Assembly (NCBI GenBank): GCA_040905365.1
Contig: JBBDRQ010000006.1
Location: 1-60,371, forward strand
From: JAHWKV01 sp040905365
GTDB taxonomy: Bacteria > Actinomycetota > CADDZG01 > JAHWKV01
Length of the DNA stretch: 60,371 nucleotides
Reading direction: 5' to 3'
Shown here one piece after another: positions 24,354-32,409 of this stretch. Within the stretch, counting starts at the first letter, position 1, and each line of letters starts with the position of its first letter. The notes beneath the pieces are model-generated. The model saw only the letters and a list, made by a program, of their open reading frames with translations. It had not been told where the DNA came from and did not search any database. The position numbers were made by a program, and so were the translations under genes.

Positions 24354-26693
24354 TTGGCCGATAAAGGCAAGACTGCCACCGGGCCCCCCGCCGGGTCCGA
24401 GAAGGAAGGTGCGCCGGCGCCCCCAATTTCGCCGCAGCGTCTGATTCCCGACGAAGTTCTCGATGCCCGGGCCGAGGCCCGCGGCGTCAAGGGGGTCTTC
24501 TACCGATTTAGGCCGCAGACCTCCCCGCCACAGATACCGCGAGAAATCCTCGACATCGTGCGGATGGTGCGAAACCACCACCCAAAGGCGGACACCCGGG
24601 GGATCGTGAGGGCGTACGAGGTAGCCCACCTGGTGCACGAGGGCCAAAAACGCCGCTCCGGCGAGGAGTTCATCATGCACCCGATCGGAGTGGCCAGGCT
24701 GCTGGCCCAGGAGGGCATGGACGCCACGACGATCATCGCGGCCTTTCTGCACGACTCGGTCGAGGACACCTCCCTGGAGCTGTCGGAGCTGCGTACCATC
24801 TTTGGCGACGAGGTCGCCGAGATCATTGACGGGCTGACCAAGATCGACCGCATTAAGTTCCGCACCAAGCAGCAAGAGCGCGCCGACAACCTGCGCAAGA
24901 TGATCGTAGCCATGGCCCGCGACATCCGGGTCCTGATCATCAAACTCGCCGATCGTCTGCACAACATGCGCACCATCAATGCGCTGCCGGAGGAGCGGCA
25001 GAAGGTGATTGCCTCGGAAACGTTGGAGATCTACGCGCCGCTCGCCAACCGCCTGGGCATGCAGGAGATGCGGGCCGAGCTTGAGGATCTGGCTTTCAAG
25101 ACCCTCTACCCCAAGGTCTACGCAGAGATCGACCATATGGTCATGGCCCGGCAGCCGGCACGGGAGGAGCAGCTCAAGGAGGTCATCGACCAGGTCGGTC
25201 AGAAGATGCGCGACCTGAGGCTCAAGGCCGAGGTGGTGGGCCGGCCCAAGACCTACTACTCGATCTACGAAAAGATGGCGCTGCGGGGCCGGGAGTTCGA
25301 CGAGATCTTCGACCTTATCGGCGTTCGGGTGATCCTGGAGGCGAACGACCAGAAGTCCTGCTACGCAGCCGTCGGAGGCATCCACTCGCTGTGGAAGCCG
25401 ATCCCGGGCCGGTTCAAGGACTACGTGGCCATGCCCAAGTTCAACCTCTACCAGTCGCTGCACACGACTGTCGTGGGACCCGGCGGCAAGCCGCTGGAGA
25501 TCCAGATCCGTACGGCTCAGATGCACCGGACCGCGGAGAAAGGCGTGGCGGCGCACTGGGCGTACAAGGAGGATCCGGAGCCCAGGCACAAGGACAGTCA
25601 GTCGGCCTGGATGCGCCGCATGCTGGAGCTGCAGGACAACGAGGACGACACCGAGTTCCTCGACACCTTGCGGTTGGACCTGTACAGCGACGAGGTGTTC
25701 GTTTTTACCCCGAAGGGCGAGGTGCTCGAGCTTCCTAAGGGGGCAACCTCGATCGACTTCGCCTACGCCATCCACACCGAGGTGGGTCACCACTGCGCGG
25801 GGGCCCGAGTGGACGGCAAGCTGGTGCCCTTATCGCACCAGCTTGCCTCGGGGGAGACGGTCGAGGTGATGACCTCCAAGAACGGTACGCCCAGCCGGGA
25901 CTGGCTGGATATGGTCGTCACGCCGCGGGCCCGCACCAAGATCAAACAGTGGTTTACGGTGCAGCGGCGGGAAGAAGCCCTGGCCGAGGGCAAGTACCAC
26001 CTGCTGAAGGCGCTGCGGCGGGCCAGTCTGCCGATTCAAAAGATGGTGGCCGACGGGACGCTGGAGGCTCTGGCCAAGGACATGAACTACTCCAGCATGG
26101 ACGCGCTGTACGCGGCGGTGGGGGAGGGCAGGGTTTCCGCGTCCACGGTCGTTCGGCGAGCGTCGAAGGCTCAAGGTGTGGATCAGCACGTCGAGGAGGT
26201 GCGGATTCCCACCAAGGCAAAGGCCAAACCCACCTCCCCCAACGTGGTTCAGGTGGAGGGGATGGACGATATCTGGGTAAAGCTGGCCAGGTGCTGTATG
26301 CCGGTGCCGCTGGATCCGATTGTGGGGTTCGTAACCCGCGGCCGCGGGGTATCGGTGCACCGAGCGGATTGCGCCAACGCGCAAGAGTTGACGCAGGACG
26401 AGTCTCGAGTGGTGAAGGTCAAGTGGGATCCGCAGGTTTCGGGCGCGTTCTCCGTGGAAATTCAGGTGGAGGCGCTCGACCGGCCCAAGCTGCTGCGGGA
26501 TGTTAGTACCAGCGTCTCCGACACCGGAACCAACATCTTGTCTGCGAACATGAGCGTGAAGAACGGACTCAACCTGATCAAGTTCACGTTCGAGATCAGC
26601 AATCCGTCGCAGCTGACCACCATTCTCAACATGCTAAGGCGCGTGGAGGGCGTCTACGACGCCTACCGCGTAATTCCGCAAGCCCAGCAGTGA
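24354..26693 (+). CDS. rel: Bifunctional (p)ppGpp synthetase/hydrolase
   Basis: This 779-aa long RSH protein has an HD hydrolase domain (HEGQKRRSGEEFIMHPIGVA, HDSVEDT), a synthetase domain (RPKTYYSIYEKM, FDLIGVRVI, FKDYVAMPKFNLYQSLHTTV, EIQIRT), a TGS domain (VFVFTPKGEVLELPKGAT), a helical/Cys region (LARCCMPVP) and a C-terminal ACT domain. The hydrolase motifs are intact, so it should both make and degrade the alarmone. TTG at 24354 is preferred because GGGAGG ends five bases before it; a GTG at 24348 would overlap the Shine-Dalgarno sequence. The stop overlaps dtd (GTGA), a common actinobacterial and Gram-positive arrangement. Confidence 0.97.
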   Translation: MADKGKTATGPPAGSEKEGAPAPPISPQRLIPDEVLDARAEARGVKGVFYRFRPQTSPPQIPREILDIVRMVRNHHPKADTRGIVRAYEVAHLVHEGQKRRSGEEFIMHPIGVARLLAQEGMDATTIIAAFLHDSVEDTSLELSELRTIFGDEVAEIIDGLTKIDRIKFRTKQQERADNLRKMIVAMARDIRVLIIKLADRLHNMRTINALPEERQKVIASETLEIYAPLANRLGMQEMRAELEDLAFKTLYPKVYAEIDHMVMARQPAREEQLKEVIDQVGQKMRDLRLKAEVVGRPKTYYSIYEKMALRGREFDEIFDLIGVRVILEANDQKSCYAAVGGIHSLWKPIPGRFKDYVAMPKFNLYQSLHTTVVGPGGKPLEIQIRTAQMHRTAEKGVAAHWAYKEDPEPRHKDSQSAWMRRMLELQDNEDDTEFLDTLRLDLYSDEVFVFTPKGEVLELPKGATSIDFAYAIHTEVGHHCAGARVDGKLVPLSHQLASGETVEVMTSKNGTPSRDWLDMVVTPRARTKIKQWFTVQRREEALAEGKYHLLKALRRASLPIQKMVADGTLEALAKDMNYSSMDALYAAVGEGRVSASTVVRRASKAQGVDQHVEEVRIPTKAKAKPTSPNVVQVEGMDDIWVKLARCCMPVPLDPIVGFVTRGRGVSVHRADCANAQELTQDESRVVKVKWDPQVSGAFSVEIQVEALDRPKLLRDVSTSVSDTGTNILSANMSVKNGLNLIKFTFEISNPSQLTTILNMLRRVEGVYDAYRVIPQAQQ

Positions 26694-27127
26694 GACTGGT
26701 GCTACAGAGGGTGGCGTCGGCCTCGGTGAGCGTGGACGGTGAGGTGGTTGGGCGGATCAACCGCGGAATCCTTGCGCTGGTCGCCGCGGGCCATGATGAC
26801 GACGAACGGGTGAGCGCCAAGGCGGCCAACAAGATAGCCGGCCTGAGGATCTTCGCTGACGACCAGGGCAGGATGAACCGCTCGGTGCAGGAAGTCGGGG
26901 GAGAGGTGCTGGTGGTGTCGCAGTTCACTTTGCTCGGCGACACGTCCAAAGGCAGGCGACCGTCGTTCGTGTCCTCCGCGCCGGCCACGGTGGCCGAGCC
27001 GCTGGTTACGGGGCTGGCCGACGAGCTTGCGGGCATGGGATTGCGGGTGGCCCAAGGACGCTTCGGCGCCGACATGCAGGTGGCGCTGATAAACGACGGA
27101 CCGGTCACGCTCGTGGTGGATCTATAG
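26690..27127 (+). CDS. dtd: D-aminoacyl-tRNA deacylase
   Basis: This 145-aa protein has all DTD signatures: MRLVLQRVASASVSVDGEVV at the N-terminus, SQFTLLGDTSKGRRPSF in the middle (catalytic Thr region), and NDGPVTLVVDL with the Gly-Pro motif at the end. It hydrolyses D-amino acids (and glycine from tRNA-Ala) off tRNA. GTG start overlapping the rel stop by four bases. Confidence 0.97.
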   Translation: MRLVLQRVASASVSVDGEVVGRINRGILALVAAGHDDDERVSAKAANKIAGLRIFADDQGRMNRSVQEVGGEVLVVSQFTLLGDTSKGRRPSFVSSAPATVAEPLVTGLADELAGMGLRVAQGRFGADMQVALINDGPVTLVVDL

Positions 27128-27157
27128 CGGCGGGGGCGGGCTGCGCCGGCCCGGCTC

Positions 27158-28333
27158 TTACCGCTCGTCCTCGTCGTCTTCCCCGAACAGCCGGTGCAGG
27201 TGCTCGGCGGAGTCGCTGCGACCGATTAACAGGATGCGGTCGCCTTCGACGAGCTTGGTGCGGCCCCTCGGCCGGTACTGCCAGCGGCCTTTACGGCTGC
27301 GGGCCAGAGGCGACATGCCCTTCAGGTCCAGCTCATTGAGCAGCTTGCCGTCCGCAGGAGACCCGGCCTGCACCGTGGTTTGAAGCACCACATCCTCCGC
27401 TGCGCCCAACGCTTCGGCGATGACCGGGTGCAGCTGTTCGTCCCGCTCGACCAGCCACACCATGGCCTGGGCGGCGTCTCCTATGGTTTCGGAGGCGACC
27501 GCCAAATGCAGCAGACCGCGCAGCGCCGGGCGGTTGCGTGAGTCGGTGGCGGCGTCCAGCACCCACGATTCGATCGTCTCCCGCATGTCGTCCAGGCGGT
27601 CTTCCATGCGCACCACCTCGGCGGCAACCGCTCGGTCGTCGAGCAGCACTGCGGCGTAGGCCAGCCCCACGGCCGTCTCGGCCAGATCCTTCATCTCGAC
27701 TATGGAGTCGACCGCTTTGTCCAGTTCCCAAAATCTCAGGTCCTCGGTGGGCTCCTCCGCCTTGGCCGCCATGCCCGCCAGCTTTCTCAGCTCCGGCAGC
27801 GCCTCGGGCGGGCCCCGCACGACCAGGACATCGTCGGTCTGCAGGACCCCTTCGTCGGCGGGGTCGAACAGCCAGCGCGGGCCCCGGCGAAGGGCGATCA
27901 GCCGGATCTCCTCGACGGCGTCTTCCATTTCGTCCACGCTGCGGCCCTGCAGCCGGCTGTGCTCATGCAACTTGATGCGGTCGGCGACCTCGTCCGCCTT
28001 GCCGAGGTCGGCCGTCAACTCCCTGGGGATGCCGATCGAGTCGAGGACTATCTTGGCGATGTCCACCGCTTGGTTGCCTATAACCTCGATAGCCGACATG
28101 ACTTGCAGCAGCGAGGCCAGACCGGCGGCATCGTCGGGGCTGCGGGAGGCGATAAGGCACACTTCGCGCATGCGGTGTACCAGCCGGCTGAGGTCGTCTT
28201 CCAGTTCCAGGACCTCGCCGGACAGGTCGCGGTCCCGGTAGAAGAGTCCGGCGTGAGCCAGATCGAGCATCAGCTCCGAGGTGTCTTTGGCCTCGGCGAG
28301 CATCTCTTTTAAGGTGCGTGGGGGTTCATTCAT
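27158..28333 (-). CDS. PhoU / TrkA-C regulatory protein paired with an MgtE-like transporter
   Basis: This 391-aa cytoplasmic protein has two copies of a PhoU-like helical module (about residues 10-105 and 205-300). Each is followed by a TrkA-C (RCK-C) module: RRGPRWLFDPADEGVLQTDDVLVVRG (about 150-175) and GRWQYRPRGRTKLVEGDRILLIGR near the end. RCK-C domains bind small ligands such as nucleotides or ions. Its start overlaps the stop of the MgtE-like gene (TGATG), so the two are coupled and this protein is likely the cytoplasmic gate or sensor of that transporter. Confidence 0.85.
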   Translation of the reverse strand: MNEPPRTLKEMLAEAKDTSELMLDLAHAGLFYRDRDLSGEVLELEDDLSRLVHRMREVCLIASRSPDDAAGLASLLQVMSAIEVIGNQAVDIAKIVLDSIGIPRELTADLGKADEVADRIKLHEHSRLQGRSVDEMEDAVEEIRLIALRRGPRWLFDPADEGVLQTDDVLVVRGPPEALPELRKLAGMAAKAEEPTEDLRFWELDKAVDSIVEMKDLAETAVGLAYAAVLLDDRAVAAEVVRMEDRLDDMRETIESWVLDAATDSRNRPALRGLLHLAVASETIGDAAQAMVWLVERDEQLHPVIAEALGAAEDVVLQTTVQAGSPADGKLLNELDLKGMSPLARSRKGRWQYRPRGRTKLVEGDRILLIGRSDSAEHLHRLFGEDDEDER

Positions 28334-29592
28334 CAGGCAATTCCAAGGAACAGCATAGACAGTATCAGGGCCACCGCGCCGAGCAGGTCCATAGAGCTGG
28401 TGACGGCCGGTATCCCGTAGGTGTCCGGATCCAGCCCGAAGTGGTAGCTGATCACTGCGCTGTAATAGGCGACAAACACCGCCCCCGACGTAACGATGAA
28501 ACCGGCCATCAGCGTCAAGGTCACCATCGCGCCCATTCCGGGGGTGGCCAGTCCGACGGCTTTAGCGAGCAGGGTTGCGCTGACGCCGAGCAGGAAGAAC
28601 ATCGGCAGCGCCAGCGTGTAGGTGAGCGCGATGTCCTCAAAGCTGCGCAGCCCGGGTATGCGGCTGGGGGTGATGGAGCCCAGATGCAGTTTGGAGGACA
28701 GACGAGCGGAGAGAATGCCCCCCAGGGCGCCGGCGTCGGCCAGGAAAGCGGGGATCAGCACCAGCAGGCCCGGGTAGGCCGTGAAGTGCTCCAGCCGCCG
28801 CTCGATGGTCAGCCCCGCCACCACGTCCACGAGTCCGGCGAGCGTGAGGATGACCAGGCTTTGGCGCACCACCGCCTTGAATAACGGAAGCTCGGTGTTG
28901 CGCCACAGATAGACTGCGGTTGCAACGGCGCCGGCGAAGCTCAAAGCTGAGATGATCTGGGGAGTCATGCCGACGTGCAGCAGCAGGGTGGCCAACCACA
29001 GCGCGGGCAGTGTGACTACATCCCCGGCCGCGGTCACCATAGGTGCCGCCACGTTGTCCATGTCCCAGCCCCGCGTCACCGAGGCTCGAGCAACCCCCAA
29101 GGTGATTATCAGTACTACCACGGACGAGATCAGCCCGCCGACTACCGAGACCGTCACGTAGTACGAGAGGGGAATCGTCTCGACGCCGAAAAGGCGAGAT
29201 ACCTCTTTGGACAGTACGGCCAGTGCAATGGAGACAAGAAGGGTTAGCGCAGCGGAGGCCAGCACGTTCTGCCCGGCGACGTTGCGCTTCTCGAGGTGTC
29301 CGTCGTACTGTCCGGTGTGAATTGCGGTGCCCAGACGCGACCCGAGAGCCCCGAAAATGTTGCCCCGCATCCCGATGGCCGCAGGTACGAGCACGATCAG
29401 GCCGGGGAATCGCTCCAGGGTTCCGGTCATGTAGCCCAGAGTCAGCCCTGCCAGCAGATCCCCGGCCGAGCACACGACCAACGCCGCCATCGACTGGCGG
29501 AAGTTGGTGCGCTGCCTCCCGAGGAGTGCTACAAAGCGGCGTCGCACCAAGCGCCATGAGTTTGACCCCCAGTCCGGTAGTCTCATCATCAC
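28333..29592 (-). CDS. MgtE/SLC41-type divalent cation transporter, duplicated membrane domain
   Basis: This 419-aa protein is wholly membrane-embedded, with about ten TM helices. Two MgtE integral-membrane modules are recognisable by GLIVLVPAAIGMRGNIFGALGSR and GLLVLIPAFLADAGALGGILSAR, each early in its half. Classical MgtE has N-domain and CBS domains on one membrane module; here these are lacking, as in eukaryotic SLC41, and the PhoU/TrkA-C protein encoded next door may replace them. The cation is probably Mg2+ by family, not shown by sequence. Confidence 0.88.
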   Translation of the reverse strand: MMMRLPDWGSNSWRLVRRRFVALLGRQRTNFRQSMAALVVCSAGDLLAGLTLGYMTGTLERFPGLIVLVPAAIGMRGNIFGALGSRLGTAIHTGQYDGHLEKRNVAGQNVLASAALTLLVSIALAVLSKEVSRLFGVETIPLSYYVTVSVVGGLISSVVVLIITLGVARASVTRGWDMDNVAAPMVTAAGDVVTLPALWLATLLLHVGMTPQIISALSFAGAVATAVYLWRNTELPLFKAVVRQSLVILTLAGLVDVVAGLTIERRLEHFTAYPGLLVLIPAFLADAGALGGILSARLSSKLHLGSITPSRIPGLRSFEDIALTYTLALPMFFLLGVSATLLAKAVGLATPGMGAMVTLTLMAGFIVTSGAVFVAYYSAVISYHFGLDPDTYGIPAVTSSMDLLGAVALILSMLFLGIA

Positions 29593-29704
29593 CCACTTGT
29601 TTGTCCACGTTCAGGGCGATCTTTACACAAGCAGCGCCAGCCCGAGAACCAGGGCTTGGAAGCAAGGCAGACTAAGCTGGGTCAGGAAAAAGGAGGGGGA
29701 TAAA

Positions 29705-30235
29705 ATGAATCTTTCCGAAAGAACCAGGGAAGCTCTAAATGAACAGATGATGCGTGAGATCGGCGCATCCTACCTGTACTTGTCCATGGCCGGGTACTGC
29801 GACTCCATCGGCTTCGACGGGTTCGGCCAGTGGATGCACCGACAGTCATCCGAGGAGTGGGATCACGCCATGAGGTTCCGTACCTACCTCGAGGACCGGG
29901 GGGCTCGGGTGGACTTCGGGGCGATCGACAAGCCGGAGAAGAACTTCTCGTCGATGTTGGAGATTTTTGAACGTGCCCTGGAGAGCGAGGAGTCGGTATC
30001 CGCAGCGATCGCGGACCTGTACGCGGTGGCGCGGGATGAGAAGGACCTGGCTACCCAGACTTTTTTGGACTGGTTCGTCACGGAGCAGGTGGAGGAGGAA
30101 AAGAGCGTGAAGGTCATCATCGACTGGCTCAAGCGCATCGGTGACACCGATGCGGGCCTGTACCTGATGGACCAGCAGCTCGGTGGTGGGATCTCCGCGG
30201 CTTCGGCGGATTCGGGGTCGGCGCAGGCCGAGTAA
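29705..30235 (+). CDS. Ferritin (FtnA-like)
   Basis: This 176-aa non-heme ferritin starts at the ATG 29705, preceded by AAGGAGGGGG; earlier starts in frame lack a ribosome-binding site. The four-helix ferroxidase site is seen as the Glu in MMREIGASYLYL, EEWDHAMRF (Glu/His) and EQVEEEKS (Glu). It stores iron as a 24-mer in the cytoplasm. The last 20 residues are a Gly/Ser/Ala tail. It is monocistronic and convergent with the unknown gene downstream, with a GC hairpin between. Confidence 0.95.
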   Translation: MNLSERTREALNEQMMREIGASYLYLSMAGYCDSIGFDGFGQWMHRQSSEEWDHAMRFRTYLEDRGARVDFGAIDKPEKNFSSMLEIFERALESEESVSAAIADLYAVARDEKDLATQTFLDWFVTEQVEEEKSVKVIIDWLKRIGDTDAGLYLMDQQLGGGISAASADSGSAQAE

Positions 30236-30245
30236 CGACCGGGAC

Positions 30246-30953
30246 CTAGGGCCGGCACCGGCCGCAAATTGCTCCGCCCATACAGCGTTTCTGGATCGGA
30301 GTGAGGAGACCGGCGGCTACCGGCAGGATTGCCCGGTAGGCGCGCGCCGAGGGCGGTAGGACGTCGGCGTACCCATCCAGGCTGGTTGCGGCGGTCAGGT
30401 ATGCGACTACGTCGTCGCAGGACGCGGCGCCGGCAGGAAACAGGGCCGAAACCAGCAAGGGTGTGAGCGTGCTGACGGGGTCGAGGGTCTCCGGGTAGCG
30501 CCGCAGCCACCCGCTCAGGGCGTGATCGTCCACCGACAAGGTGGCTACGCAGACGTGCAGGGGGAATTGGGGACGATCCAAAACCAGCGACAGCGTTTTC
30601 TGCTTGATCCGGGCGGCCAGTTGGTTGGAGTCGGTTCCAGGCGAATGGCCGACGTGTAGGCACACGACCACGCCCTTTTTGCGCCACCCGGATGAAGCTG
30701 CCCGAACCGGCCGCGCGTCTACCGCTGGCCGTGAAGGCTTGAGTACGTACAGCGCCTCTTGGGCTGCCGCCACGGCGCAACTGTCGCGTAGCTCGCTTCC
30801 CCAGGCCAGGACCTCCCGGGCGGTACGGGCGAGGTCCCTGGAGAGCTCCGGTGGCACCGGGGAAGCATGCCCCGAAGGGGTCTCGTCATCTCGTACCCGT
30901 TCGACTAGCTGTCGAAGCCGATGTGTTTGCCGGCAAAGCTCTCTGGAGTTCAT
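30246..30953 (-). CDS. Protein of unknown function with Cys-rich C-terminus
   Basis: I do not recognise this 235-aa protein. AGGGGG lies eight bases before the ATG, which supports expression. The sequence is soluble-looking, with nine or ten cysteines, including a terminal CMGGAICGRC. The central part, GVVVCLHVGHSPGTDSNQLAARIKQ, could be a beta-alpha core. Its promoter would lie in the AT-rich divergent gap to hisS. Its position next to ferritin could hint at metal or redox biology, but nothing proves it. Confidence 0.6.
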   Translation of the reverse strand: MNSRELCRQTHRLRQLVERVRDDETPSGHASPVPPELSRDLARTAREVLAWGSELRDSCAVAAAQEALYVLKPSRPAVDARPVRAASSGWRKKGVVVCLHVGHSPGTDSNQLAARIKQKTLSLVLDRPQFPLHVCVATLSVDDHALSGWLRRYPETLDPVSTLTPLLVSALFPAGAASCDDVVAYLTAATSLDGYADVLPPSARAYRAILPVAAGLLTPIQKRCMGGAICGRCRP

Positions 30954-31053
30954 GCCACTAGCCCCCTTGAAAATCGCGAGTGAATATTAGATATAGCAGA
31001 TAGATAAGGTTAGGTCCACCATAGAGACGTTCTGTCATGGACTTGAACTTTAC

Positions 31054-31072
31054 GACCAGACGGTATCTGGTC
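31054..31072. promoter_or_regulatory. GACCAGA-N5-TCTGGTC dyad upstream of hisS
   Basis: A perfect 7-bp inverted repeat with a 5-bp spacer lies 78 bp before the hisS ATG. It can be an operator or a transcribed hairpin in the leader. No T-box specifier structure is evident around it. Confidence 0.45.
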
Positions 31073-31149
31073 CCAAAGGCGCACGGCTCAATCAAGCGTG
31101 ACCCGCGCCAAGTGAGCGGCTGCGGCGCGGACCGGTAAACTGACCGAAC

Positions 31150-32409
31150 ATGACCTCTAAGATTGTCGGGCCCAGGGGTGCACCCGACCTGTTCCCGCCC
31201 GTATCCCGCCTGCATGAGCTGATAATCGGCCGCGCCGCAGAGCAGTTCCGTCGCTTTGGGTACCAGCGCATCGAGACGCCGGTGTTCGAGAGCACCGAGC
31301 TGTTCGAGAAGGGCCTGGAGCCGGGCAGTGACGTTGTCACCAAGCAGATGTACACGTTTGAGGACCGGGGCGGCCGCTCGCTGACGCTCCGGCCGGATAT
31401 GACTGCGCCGGTGGTGCGGTCGATTCTGCAGCATCGCTTGGAAGATCAGTTGGGCAGGCCCGTCAAGCTTTACTACGTATCTGCGATTTTCCGGCAGGAG
31501 CGACCCCAGGCCGGGCGGCAGCGGCAGTTCACCCAGGTCGGCGTCGAGGCCGTCGGTTCGGCGGGTCCGGAGATCGATGCAGAGGTGATTTTGCTGGCTA
31601 CAGAGATCTACAAGTCGGTGGGACTGCAGGTTTCCCTCGCGGTGAACAGCATCGGCCACCCCGCCTGCCGGTACGACTACATCCCGCGCCTACAAGAGTA
31701 TCTGCGCTCGGTAGAGCAGGATTTGTGCGCCGATTGTCGCCGTAAGGTCGAGTCGAACCCGCTGAGAACCTTCGACTGTAAGGTCGACAACGACCGCAAA
31801 CTGCTGCAGGATGCCCCGCTTATCGTCGATCAGTTGTGCGGGGAGTGCGGGGCCCATTACCAGGCAGTCAAGCAGCTTCTGGACTCGTGGGGTATCGACT
31901 ACGTCGAGGACCCGCGGCTGGTTAGGGGCCTGGACTACTACACGCGAACGGCTTTCGAGTTCACGGCGGTGGGTCTGGGGTCACAAGACGCCGTGGGAGG
32001 CGGCGGCCGGTACGATGGACTGGCGGAGTCGTTGGGCGGTCGGTCGTTGCCCGGACTCGGTTTCGGGCTGGGCGTCGAGCGGATCGCTTTGGCGTTGAGC
32101 AGCGCAGGGGTCGAGGTGCCGGCTTCGCTGGATGCCTACATCGTTACGGCGGGGGACCGGGCGCGACCTGTGGCGCACGCGACGGCCGCCGGTCTCAGGC
32201 AGCAGGGTTACTCGACCGATCTGGATTTCGCCGGCCGGGGAATGAAGGGTCAATTCAAGGCGGCCGACCGCTTGGGAGCTAAATGGGCGGTGGTCATAGG
32301 ACCGCAGGAGTTGGAATCGGGGAATTTGACTGTGAGGAACATGGTGACGGGCGAACAGGACGAGGTCGAGCCCGAGCGGCTGGCCGACTATATGGCGAAG
32401 CAGACGTGA
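31150..32409 (+). CDS. hisS: Histidyl-tRNA synthetase
   Basis: This 419-aa class II synthetase has motif 1 in the first 80 residues (GPRGAPDLFPP...), motif 2 FRQERPQAGRQRQFTQ, the histidine-binding LVRGLDYYTRTAFEF and motif 3 GLGFGLGVERI. The C-terminal anticodon-binding domain starts near 325. A CADC/C pair around 195-215 may be a structural Cys cluster seen in some HisRS. It charges tRNA-His. The stop overlaps the aspS start as GTGA; hisS-aspS pairing is common. Confidence 0.97.
   Translation: MTSKIVGPRGAPDLFPPVSRLHELIIGRAAEQFRRFGYQRIETPVFESTELFEKGLEPGSDVVTKQMYTFEDRGGRSLTLRPDMTAPVVRSILQHRLEDQLGRPVKLYYVSAIFRQERPQAGRQRQFTQVGVEAVGSAGPEIDAEVILLATEIYKSVGLQVSLAVNSIGHPACRYDYIPRLQEYLRSVEQDLCADCRRKVESNPLRTFDCKVDNDRKLLQDAPLIVDQLCGECGAHYQAVKQLLDSWGIDYVEDPRLVRGLDYYTRTAFEFTAVGLGSQDAVGGGGRYDGLAESLGGRSLPGLGFGLGVERIALALSSAGVEVPASLDAYIVTAGDRARPVAHATAAGLRQQGYSTDLDFAGRGMKGQFKAADRLGAKWAVVIGPQELESGNLTVRNMVTGEQDEVEPERLADYMAKQT

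Noticed and set aside
24234..25793. 519-codon minus-strand frame in rel
   Set aside because: Antisense to the HD and synthetase domains of Rel; no ribosome-binding site or motif.
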